Shown in pieces: positions 34,861-42,194 of a stretch of DNA of 64,000 nt. Made by a program: the position numbers and the translations under genes. Origin of the DNA: Chryseobacterium indologenes (lineage in GTDB: Bacteria > Bacteroidota > Bacteroidia > Flavobacteriales > Weeksellaceae). The stretch lies in contig NZ_CP074372.1 in the NCBI RefSeq assembly GCF_018362995.1, positions 310,001 through 374,000 on the forward strand, read 5' to 3'. A model generated the notes under the pieces. It was not told the origin of the DNA. It worked only from the letters and a program-made list of their open reading frames with translations, and did not search any database. Every line of letters starts with the position of its first letter. Within the stretch, counting starts at the first letter, position 1.

Positions 34861-35604
34861 ATGAACAGAATCTTTGCATTACTACTATTATTTACTGCAC
34901 TTTTTTCATGCACAGACAGCAACACGATGGAGCTGTATGATAAAGTACAGAAACCCGGAGAGGTTAATATCAAAGGATTTTCCAAACCTGATGTCCTTCA
35001 GCTGAGGTTCAACGGAGCACCTGTATCCATTGACGGAAAAACATCCTATACCAATAAAATAGAAACCCAGCTTCAGTTTGTCCTCGATCAGGGAGAAACC
35101 AATAAACTGTCTGTATATAATAATGAAACAGGAACTGAAATTGCAAAATACAATATTACCTATGACAATATAAATGATTATAAAAACTTATACTTTTTCA
35201 ATCTTCCGGGGATTTATCTGCAGACGTATGCTGTAAAACCTCAGGTTAATCTTGGGAAAGTAGGGTTTGAATTTATTTTTCCCAATCTTGGCGAATTTTC
35301 CGGAGCCACACTGAAAGAGGTGAAAGGCGTTCTTAAAAGAGAAAATGGAGTGGTACTGGCAGAATTTGAAAACATTGGAAAAGACAACTTTACCGCAGTG
35401 AAAATCTATAGTTTTTTCAGTTCTACAGCTCCGGTATATCTGGAATTGTACAAACCGGGAACTACAGAACCTTATTCCGGATCTAAAATGATTCAGGTGA
35501 AACTGAAACAGCACACAGGAGCAAATATGATCGTCCTTCAGGAAAAAATAGAGAATGGGGAATGGGTGGTAAAAGGAGATATTGATGTCGCAGAATATCT
35601 GTAA
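34861..35604 (+). CDS. Hypothetical lipoprotein
   Basis: 247 residues. Lipobox LFSC (Cys17) after a hydrophobic signal. The mature part is beta-rich with two or more sandwich-like modules (QLRFNGAPVSIDGKTSYTN; GFEFIFPNLGEFSG) and ends GDIDVAEYL. No family recognised. The S41 protease gene begins 6 nt after its stop, so the two are co-translated or tightly coupled, and may form a surface pair linked to the preceding uptake locus. Confidence 0.75.
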   Translation: MNRIFALLLLFTALFSCTDSNTMELYDKVQKPGEVNIKGFSKPDVLQLRFNGAPVSIDGKTSYTNKIETQLQFVLDQGETNKLSVYNNETGTEIAKYNITYDNINDYKNLYFFNLPGIYLQTYAVKPQVNLGKVGFEFIFPNLGEFSGATLKEVKGVLKRENGVVLAEFENIGKDNFTAVKIYSFFSSTAPVYLELYKPGTTEPYSGSKMIQVKLKQHTGANMIVLQEKIENGEWVVKGDIDVAEYL

Positions 35605-35610
35605 TTGCGT

Positions 35611-36951
35611 ATGAAAAACATTTTAAAACTTACATGCATTGCGATCGCAGTCTTTCTCATTTCGTGTACGAATAATAATGACGAAAGCGCACCTGTTTTT
35701 CCGGAAGGAAGTACAGAATCTGTCAATCTCTGGGTTCAGGACAGCATGAAACGGTATTACTATTGGGCAGATCAGATGCCTGAAAAACCAGACTATCGTC
35801 TTCCCGTTAAAGATTTTTTTAAAAGTCTCCTGTCTTCCCAGGACCGGTTTTCTTTCATGGTCAATACTGAAGATTCTTCTACCTATCCACGTTCCATAAG
35901 AAATATGTACGGTTTTGATTATACCGTTGCCAAGCTTGCCAACAACCAGGTCGTTACAATCGTAAAGCTGGTTCTTCAAAACTCTCCAGCTTTCAATGCA
36001 GGGCTGGAACGGGGGATGATTATTACCAAAATCAATGGAAAAGTCATTACAGCAGCCAATGCGGAATCAATGGCTTCATCCATTAAAGACCAGACCGTTG
36101 TAGACCTTACCGTAGGGAAATGGCAGAACGGAGCGGTTACCGATGAAAAAAATATTACCGTTTATTATGGCTTTTCTTTTGAACAGCCTATTTTATCTAA
36201 AGTTTTTGAGAAAAATGGTAAAAAAGCAGGATATCTGTATATCTATGATTTCCCGGACGGAATGGCACAAACACTGAACCAGAAGTTTGCAGAATTTAAG
36301 GCTGCCGGAGTAAAGGAGCTTATTCTTGATCTCCGTTATAACTATGGAGGTTCGGTATCATCTGCAGCAGCTCTTTGCTCATTGATTCCCTCAGGGCTGT
36401 CATCTGGTTCACCATTCATTATTTTCAAAGGAAATAAAAACGGAGGTGAAGTGAAAAGAACATTTGCCCAGCAGATCGCTTATGATCCCAAAGCTCTTGA
36501 TTTTAATACTCTACTTGCCAATGCATTGGGGTTACAGAAAGTATTTATCCTTACCTCCAACAGCACGGCATCTGCAGCGGAAATTGTCATCAACAATCTG
36601 AAGCCGTATATGCAGGTTATTCAGATCGGAGATACTACTTTAGGTAAAGATATGGCCGGATTTGTAGTAGAAGACAAACGGAAGCCGAGAAAAATTTCCT
36701 GGCAGATCCATCCGGTAATTTATAAAGTATTTAATGCTAACGGAGCCGGAGAATACAGCAATGGAATTTCTCCACAGGTCATGGTCAATGAATACGCCGG
36801 GTTGCCACTATTGCCTTTGGGTGATCCTAATGAAACCCTAATTTCTTCTGCCCTTAACGGAGGTTATTTCAAATCTGCAGGCCAGGAAAAGAACGGAAGC
36901 GTTACAATTCTTTATCAGAGTGATGTACCTCCGGTGATGATGGAAAAATAG
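35611..36951 (+). CDS. S41 family peptidase (lipoprotein)
   Basis: 446 residues from the ATG at 35611. Lipobox FLISC near residue 19. An S41 N-terminal helical region (SVNLWVQDSMKRYYYW) is followed by a PDZ domain at about 105-185 (SPAFNAGLERGMIITKINGK) and the tail-specific protease core at about 195-400. The catalytic serine is S321 in STASAAE and the lysine K346 in TLGKDMAG. It would cleave peptides at the envelope. It may process ligand for the TonB receptor upstream (inference). Confidence 0.9.
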   Translation: MKNILKLTCIAIAVFLISCTNNNDESAPVFPEGSTESVNLWVQDSMKRYYYWADQMPEKPDYRLPVKDFFKSLLSSQDRFSFMVNTEDSSTYPRSIRNMYGFDYTVAKLANNQVVTIVKLVLQNSPAFNAGLERGMIITKINGKVITAANAESMASSIKDQTVVDLTVGKWQNGAVTDEKNITVYYGFSFEQPILSKVFEKNGKKAGYLYIYDFPDGMAQTLNQKFAEFKAAGVKELILDLRYNYGGSVSSAAALCSLIPSGLSSGSPFIIFKGNKNGGEVKRTFAQQIAYDPKALDFNTLLANALGLQKVFILTSNSTASAAEIVINNLKPYMQVIQIGDTTLGKDMAGFVVEDKRKPRKISWQIHPVIYKVFNANGAGEYSNGISPQVMVNEYAGLPLLPLGDPNETLISSALNGGYFKSAGQEKNGSVTILYQSDVPPVMMEK

Positions 36952-37213
36952 AATTCGGATAGAGAAAGAAATGGAGTAAATATTTTTAACCATTAAGAAG
37001 TTTGAAGAAATAAAGTATAGTTAAGATTAATCATTCTGATCTTAAGTTAAAGCGAAGCTTGATCTTAATAATCTTAACACCTTAATATAATCTTAATGGT
37101 TCAAGAAAAAATTAAAAGGTTTATTTAATAATAAAAAAATAATGTCGAATAGTAAAAGGATAAAACCTTTTTGCCCTTTCACCTATTCAGGAACACCATA
37201 AAATCACAAAATC
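36952..37213. other. Intergenic region rich in 'cttaat/cttaac' words
   Basis: No gene. 37013-37106 is built from repeated AATCTTAA/CTTAAT-like words and includes a 43-nt segment (37064-37106) that recurs at 41104-41145. Confidence 0.5.
37064..37106 (+). repeat. Dispersed intergenic repeat, copy A
   Basis: Begins CTTAATAATCTTAACACCTTA and ends TCTTAATGGTTCAAGA. It aligns over its whole length with 41104-41145 on the same strand, with a few substitutions and a one-base gap. Confidence 0.55.
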
Positions 37214-37483
37214 ATGCAGGGAATAGAACCGAAACTTCACATGAACCTGACCAGCCGTATTGAATATTACCGTCTGCTGATAGAAGCTGCAGAAGATCCT
37301 GAAAGCCAGCCTTCTGATGTGGTTACACAGATTTCAGAACTGGGTCATCTGTATGAAGAATATCTCCTTAATAAAAAGAATCTGGAGAATAGCATCAAAA
37401 ACTACCGGCAGTATCATAATGATTTACGGAAAAACCTTACCGTAAGGCTTCGGGAGCTCAGAAGAAAAGCAAGACAGAAATAA
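37214..37483 (+). CDS. Small hypothetical helical protein
   Basis: 89 residues, predicted to be almost wholly alpha-helical and charged (LTSRIEYYRLLIEAAED, LYEEYLLNKKNLENSIKNY, RKNLTVRLRELRRKARQK). The C-terminal tail is strongly basic, so nucleic-acid or membrane-surface contact is possible. No signal peptide, no cysteine. No family recognised. The sterol-desaturase-like gene starts 79 nt later on the same strand. Confidence 0.65.
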   Translation: MQGIEPKLHMNLTSRIEYYRLLIEAAEDPESQPSDVVTQISELGHLYEEYLLNKKNLENSIKNYRQYHNDLRKNLTVRLRELRRKARQK

Positions 37484-37562
37484 TACCTGAAATTTACTTT
37501 ATCAGCTGATTTTGCTGTGAAATTCATACCTTTATAACATCAAGCTGAAGGATGAAGGAATT

Positions 37563-38285
37563 ATGAATTTTACTCAGGCAGAACTTTCCGGTTATTTACA
37601 GATATTTTGGCAGTTTTCATGGCCGCAATGGATGATATTCAGTCTTGTCATTAACAGCTTTCTGTACCTGTTTTCTATAGGTTTATATGTTTTTATTGAA
37701 AAGACCTGCAGGAAAAGTCAGCTGCAGGAAAAAAATCATCCTGTTACAAGATCCGATTTCTACCTCAGCCTTTTTACCATCATCTGTAACAGCTTTATGT
37801 TGTTGCTGGGAGCATTCTTATGGAAAAACGGTTGGATTGTGCTTGGAGGAACTCAATCGGCGATTGGAATAACAGCAGAAATCATTGTTCTGCTTCTTCT
37901 GATGGATCTTCTGATGTATCTCTTTCATTACGGTGCCCACTTGCCTTTGATCTACAAAATTCTGCATAGAAAACACCACGAGCATGTAAGTACCAATTTT
38001 CTGAGTCTTTTTGTTCTGCATCCTTTTGAAACAATAGGGTTTGGATTCATGATGCTCGTTTTACTCATCGGTTATGATTTCTCAGTAATTTCTATTTCCA
38101 TTTATCTATTGCTCAATCTCATCTGGGGAACCATAGGACATCTGAACAGGGAATTTTTTCCGGCCTCATTTGACCGTTTATTCGTTGGAACAACAAGATT
38201 TCATAATCAGCATCATCTGGATGAAAGCAAAAACTTTGGATTTTATACTTCTATCTGGGACAGGGTATTTGGGACCTATAAATAA
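37563..38285 (+). CDS. Sterol desaturase / fatty acid hydroxylase family protein
   Basis: 240 residues, membrane protein with about four hydrophobic segments. The three histidine boxes of the di-iron family are present: HYGAH (about residue 122), HRKHHEH (about 136) and HNQHH (about 218). Members hydroxylate or desaturate lipids, carotenoids or sterol-like substrates using oxygen. The substrate is unknown. It is convergent with the MarR gene, with only 10 nt between the two stops. Confidence 0.88.
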   Translation: MNFTQAELSGYLQIFWQFSWPQWMIFSLVINSFLYLFSIGLYVFIEKTCRKSQLQEKNHPVTRSDFYLSLFTIICNSFMLLLGAFLWKNGWIVLGGTQSAIGITAEIIVLLLLMDLLMYLFHYGAHLPLIYKILHRKHHEHVSTNFLSLFVLHPFETIGFGFMMLVLLIGYDFSVISISIYLLLNLIWGTIGHLNREFFPASFDRLFVGTTRFHNQHHLDESKNFGFYTSIWDRVFGTYK

Positions 38286-38295
38286 GAGAAGGATA

Positions 38296-38718
38296 TTACA
38301 ATTTTACATGATTCAAAACTTTGCTTAGCAGATAATTAAAATTTTCCAATTCTTTGGAAGTCAATATAGAAGCCGTTTGTCCGGTAATATTTTTACGGAA
38401 AGTTTCTGAGTTTTCTATGATAAACCTTCCCTTATCCGTAACTGAAAGATTGTATTTCCTGTGATCTGTTTCCTCCTGTTTTTTAAGGATCAGATCATTG
38501 CTGATCAGAAATTTCAGCTGTTTCGAGATGGCTGCCTGGCTTATGTTAAATGCTGCCGAGATTTCCCTTCCTGTGACTGTTTCTTTTCTTAAAATAAATT
38601 CAATGATATTATAATGGGCAGCAGTAACTCCATTGATATTTCCCCGGTTCATATGCGCCAGAATAAGACATTGGAAATTTGTGAATGTGTTAAAAAACTC
38701 TTTTTCAATGTGTTTCAT
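38296..38718 (-). CDS. MarR family transcriptional regulator
   Basis: 140 residues with the winged helix of MarR proteins (about 30-110; FILRKETVTGREISAAFNIS, ISKQLKFLISNDLI, KKQEETDHRKYNLSVTDKG as the wing). It is divergent from the UvrA-like gene. The 51-nt space between them is filled by a 31-bp palindrome, so it very probably represses both itself and its neighbour until a toxic ligand binds. Confidence 0.92.
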   Translation of the reverse strand: MKHIEKEFFNTFTNFQCLILAHMNRGNINGVTAAHYNIIEFILRKETVTGREISAAFNISQAAISKQLKFLISNDLILKKQEETDHRKYNLSVTDKGRFIIENSETFRKNITGQTASILTSKELENFNYLLSKVLNHVKL

Positions 38719-38728
38719 GATAAATATA

Positions 38729-38759
38729 CTTAACTTAGTTAATTATTAACAAAGTTAAG
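38729..38759. promoter_or_regulatory. 31-bp palindromic operator between marR-type and uvrA-like genes
   Basis: CTTAACTTAGTTAAT / ATTAACAAAGTTAAG, 15-bp arms around a single T with one mismatched pair. Each arm is itself nearly palindromic (TTAACTTAGTTAA and TTAACAAAGTTAA), so it may bind two MarR dimers on successive turns. It lies 10 nt from each start codon. Confidence 0.8.
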
Positions 38760-38769
38760 CAATTTAAAT

Positions 38770-41019
38770 ATGGAAAATATAGAAATTACGAACGCCCGGC
38801 AAAATAATCTCAGAAATGTTTCCATAAAAATTCCAAAATACAAGATCGTGGTTTTTACGGGAGTATCTGGATCCGGGAAATCGTCATTGGTTTTTGAGAC
38901 CATTGGGGCAGAAGCTCAAAGGCAGATTAATGAAACCCAGAACAGTTTTATCAGAAACCGTCTGCAGCATTATGGCCTGCCTGATGTGGATAAAATTGAA
39001 AACCTGAATGTTCCTATCATCATCAATCAGAAGCGGCTTGGAGGAAATGCCAGATCTACGGTGGGAACGGCAGCTGATGTTTCTGCTTCTTTAAGGTTGT
39101 TATTTTCGAGAATGGGAGAACCTTTTGTAGGATATTCTAACGTTTTTTCATTTAATCATCCTCAGGGAATGTGCCCGGAATGTGAAGGATTGGGTTTTGT
39201 TCAAACTCTGGATGTGAATGCTTTAATTGACCGTGAAAAATCTTTGCATGAAGGGGCAATCCGGTTTCCGACTTTCCAGCCGGGTGGATGGCGTTTAACA
39301 AGATATACGTTGTCCGGCTATTTTGATAATGATAAAAAGCTGAAAGATTTTACCGATAAAGAATGGGAAATTTTGCTGTATGCACCGGAACATAAGCCTA
39401 AACATCCAAATAAAGAATGGGGAAAAACTGTAAAATACGAAGGCATTGTTCCAAGAATAGAAAAAGCGTTCCTGAAAAAAGATTCCAAAGAAAATATCAC
39501 AAGAAAAGATGCCCTGAAGAATATTGTGATCACAAAAACCTGCCCGTTATGTGAGGGAAAACGGTTAAATGAAAAAATACTGTCCTGCAAGATCGAAGGT
39601 AAAAGTATTGCAGATTGTATGGCCCTTTCCGTGGATGAACTTCTTGAGTTTATTACTTCGTTGGACTCAAAGCAATACGAAGTCGTCATCAAAGAGCTTT
39701 CGGCAAAACTGCAGAATATTATGACTATCGGGTTGCAGTATCTGACTCTTGACAGGAGTACCAACACCCTTTCCGGAGGAGAATCCCAGCGTATAAAAAT
39801 GGTGCGGAGCCTTGGTAATAGTCTCATAGATCTTTTATATATTTTTGATGAGCCCAGTATTGGTCTCCATCCAAAAGATCTGCAAAATATTATCACGATC
39901 ATACAGCAGATCAGGGATAAGGGAAATTCTGTCTTAATTGTAGAGCACGATCCGGATCTGATAAAAATGGCAGATCATATCATTGATATAGGTCCCGGCT
40001 CGGGAAGAAACGGGGGAGAAGTGGTGTATGAGGGAACATTTAAAAACTTAAAGACTTCAACCGGCAAAACAGGGTCTTATTTTGCAAGGAAACCTTTCAT
40101 AAAACAAAAATTCAGAAAGCCTGATGGTTACCTTGAAATTAAAAATGCCAACAGGTATAATCTTAACAATGTAACTGTAAATATCCCAACCGGAGTAATG
40201 ACAGTCGTAACGGGAGTGGCGGGATCTGGCAAAAGTACTCTGATTAACCGTATTCTGCCGGAGCTTTATCCTGATGTGACCATTATTGATCAATCTTTAT
40301 TCGCTGCAAGTGCCCGGTCCAATTTGCTTACATATCTGGGAATATCAGATATTGTGCGTAAGCTTTTTGCACAATCTAATCATGTTTCAGACAAACTGTT
40401 CAGCAGAAATAGTGAAGGAGCCTGTAAAAACTGTAAAGGATTGGGAATAGAAAAGATTGATCTTGCTTTTATGGATGATATTGAGCAGCCTTGTGAAGTT
40501 TGTGGAGGTTCGGGATTTGATCCTGATGTGCTGCAATATACCTACAATAAAAAAACAATTGTGCAGGTTATGAATATGACTGTTTCTGAGGCTATCTTTT
40601 TTTTTAAGGAAGAATCTGTTCTCAAAAATTTTGATCTGCTGATACAATTGGGACTTGATTATCTGACCCTTGGCCAAAGACTGGACGGCTTTTCCGGAGG
40701 CGAGAGACAGCGCCTGAAGCTGACAAGAGAGCTGAAAAACACCAATCAGATCATTATTCTGGATGAACCGAGTACAGGGCTGCATCCAAGTGATACCCAA
40801 AAACTGCTGACTTTTTTTAATGGTCTTGTAGATCAGAATAATACGCTGATTGTCATAGAACACAATCTGGATATTATTTCACAGGCAGATTGGATTATTG
40901 ATATGGGATCTGGTGCCGGAAAATTTGGTGGAAAAGTATTGTTTGAAGGAACTCCGCCGGAGCTTTTGAAAAACAAAATATCATTCACCGCAGAGTTTCT
41001 GAAGAAGCATATTCAGTGA
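38770..41019 (+). CDS. UvrA-like ABC ATPase (excinuclease A paralogue)
   Basis: 749 residues, against ~940 for the canonical UvrA. Two ABC units are present: Walker A GVSGSGKSS (31-39) and GVAGSGKST (about 481-489), signatures LSGGESQR (about 334) and FSGGERQR (about 640), and Walker B FDEPSIGLHP and LDEPSTGLHP. Zinc-module cysteines remain (CPECEGLG, CKNCKGLG, CEVCGGSG). The missing ~190 residues fit loss of the UvrB-binding/insertion region of the first half, as in UvrA2/DrrC-like drug-tolerance proteins. Control by the divergent MarR supports induction by a DNA-binding compound rather than general repair. Confidence 0.88.
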   Translation: MENIEITNARQNNLRNVSIKIPKYKIVVFTGVSGSGKSSLVFETIGAEAQRQINETQNSFIRNRLQHYGLPDVDKIENLNVPIIINQKRLGGNARSTVGTAADVSASLRLLFSRMGEPFVGYSNVFSFNHPQGMCPECEGLGFVQTLDVNALIDREKSLHEGAIRFPTFQPGGWRLTRYTLSGYFDNDKKLKDFTDKEWEILLYAPEHKPKHPNKEWGKTVKYEGIVPRIEKAFLKKDSKENITRKDALKNIVITKTCPLCEGKRLNEKILSCKIEGKSIADCMALSVDELLEFITSLDSKQYEVVIKELSAKLQNIMTIGLQYLTLDRSTNTLSGGESQRIKMVRSLGNSLIDLLYIFDEPSIGLHPKDLQNIITIIQQIRDKGNSVLIVEHDPDLIKMADHIIDIGPGSGRNGGEVVYEGTFKNLKTSTGKTGSYFARKPFIKQKFRKPDGYLEIKNANRYNLNNVTVNIPTGVMTVVTGVAGSGKSTLINRILPELYPDVTIIDQSLFAASARSNLLTYLGISDIVRKLFAQSNHVSDKLFSRNSEGACKNCKGLGIEKIDLAFMDDIEQPCEVCGGSGFDPDVLQYTYNKKTIVQVMNMTVSEAIFFFKEESVLKNFDLLIQLGLDYLTLGQRLDGFSGGERQRLKLTRELKNTNQIIILDEPSTGLHPSDTQKLLTFFNGLVDQNNTLIVIEHNLDIISQADWIIDMGSGAGKFGGKVLFEGTPPELLKNKISFTAEFLKKHIQ

Positions 41020-41103
41020 AAGGAATGAAAAATGAAGAGTATTAAGTTGAACTCAACTCATGAGATTGCTTCACCTTTGCTTCGCAATGACAGTGTGGCT
41101 CAA

Positions 41104-41145
41104 CTTAATACTCTTAAAACCTTATCAACCTTAATGGTTTAAAGA
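41104..41145 (+). repeat. Dispersed intergenic repeat, copy B
   Basis: Begins CTTAATACTCTTAAAACCTTA and ends CTTAATGGTTTAAAGA, matching 37064-37106. Just upstream (about 41060-41091) lies a REP-like stem, ATTGC / GCAAT, within GATTGCTTCACCTTTGCTTC. Confidence 0.55.
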
Positions 41146-41153
41146 TTAATTTT

Positions 41154-42188
41154 TTATTTACCAGCTTTCACTGCTGATTTAATGGCTTTCTCAACCATTC
41201 TCCAATCGTAAAAGTGAAATACCCTGCCATTACTCATCGCAACGAAAACTCCTTTAGGAAATTTTGGACCTAAATTAACATTCGTTACCTCAGAACCATC
41301 ACTTTCCAGTGTAGAAACAGGAATTTCGGCAATTCTTCCTTTGGACTGATCTTCTCTCAGATAAACATTGAAGGTATCATTCTGCTGATTGGAAACCAGA
41401 ATATATCCTTTTCCTTTAGAAGTAGGGTAGATGGAAATTCCTTCCACATCAGATTTAAAATCATCCTTCCCGAAAACTGATAATTCCTCATTTCCTTTGT
41501 CCGGATCTGCATAATATTTGTGAACGCCGAATTGCTCATCAGAATAATAGATATACCCCATTTCATCATCTACAGCGATACTTTCAATCTCTTTCAGACC
41601 GCTGTATTTTCCGAATTTACGAACAACTTCTCCTGTAATGAGACCATCCTTTTCAACCAGTTTATATTGCCAAAGGTATCCGTCAGCAGGTCCTGATTTT
41701 CTTCCCACAATGACAAAAATTTCTTCTGTCTGCGGATTTTTATAGAGAGAAATTCCCATCGGACCACGTTCAGATTCTCCGTCAAATACAGAGATTTCTC
41801 CGATTTCTTTCAGCTCAGGAAGCGTATATAATTTTACTTTGTTGGTTTCCCTTTCCGTTACGGCAGCGATATCTGTTTTTTTGCCATTCAGCATAAAACC
41901 ATATTCCAGATCAACGTTGTTGGGACGTTTCAATCCCAAAACCTTATTAATGATTTTTCCATTAAGGTCAAAAGCGTACAAACCTCCATCAGTATCTTTA
42001 TCCGTTCCAATGATGATACTTTTTGAGGCATCCTGTGGATTGATCCATATGGCGGGATCATCCGTATCATGAACTACTGTTTCTGTGATAACAGCCGGTT
42101 TTAATTTTTCTGCTAAATCTTTCTGCCCTGTACAGTTGATCACGAAAGGAAGAACTGAAAGAGCCAGTATATAATGTATGTTTTTCAT
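41154..42188 (-). CDS. Beta-propeller phytase (lipoprotein)
   Basis: 344 residues. Signal with lipobox-like VINC (Cys19). The phytase motifs are present: DTDDPAIWINP (about 42-52), GTDKDTDGGLYAFDLNGK, RPNNVDLEY and DDEMGYIYYSDEQFGVH, which hold the calcium and phosphate-binding acidic residues. It would release phosphate from phytate at the envelope. It lies 6 nt after a TonB-dependent receptor gene on the same strand, so the two form one operon for organic phosphate use. Confidence 0.93.
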   Translation of the reverse strand: MKNIHYILALSVLPFVINCTGQKDLAEKLKPAVITETVVHDTDDPAIWINPQDASKSIIIGTDKDTDGGLYAFDLNGKIINKVLGLKRPNNVDLEYGFMLNGKKTDIAAVTERETNKVKLYTLPELKEIGEISVFDGESERGPMGISLYKNPQTEEIFVIVGRKSGPADGYLWQYKLVEKDGLITGEVVRKFGKYSGLKEIESIAVDDEMGYIYYSDEQFGVHKYYADPDKGNEELSVFGKDDFKSDVEGISIYPTSKGKGYILVSNQQNDTFNVYLREDQSKGRIAEIPVSTLESDGSEVTNVNLGPKFPKGVFVAMSNGRVFHFYDWRMVEKAIKSAVKAGK

Positions 42189-42194
42189 GTGTAT

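Noticed and set aside
39318..39902. 194-codon minus-strand open frame
   Set aside because: Shadow of the UvrA-like gene, with Ser/Arg-rich low-information translation and no family features.
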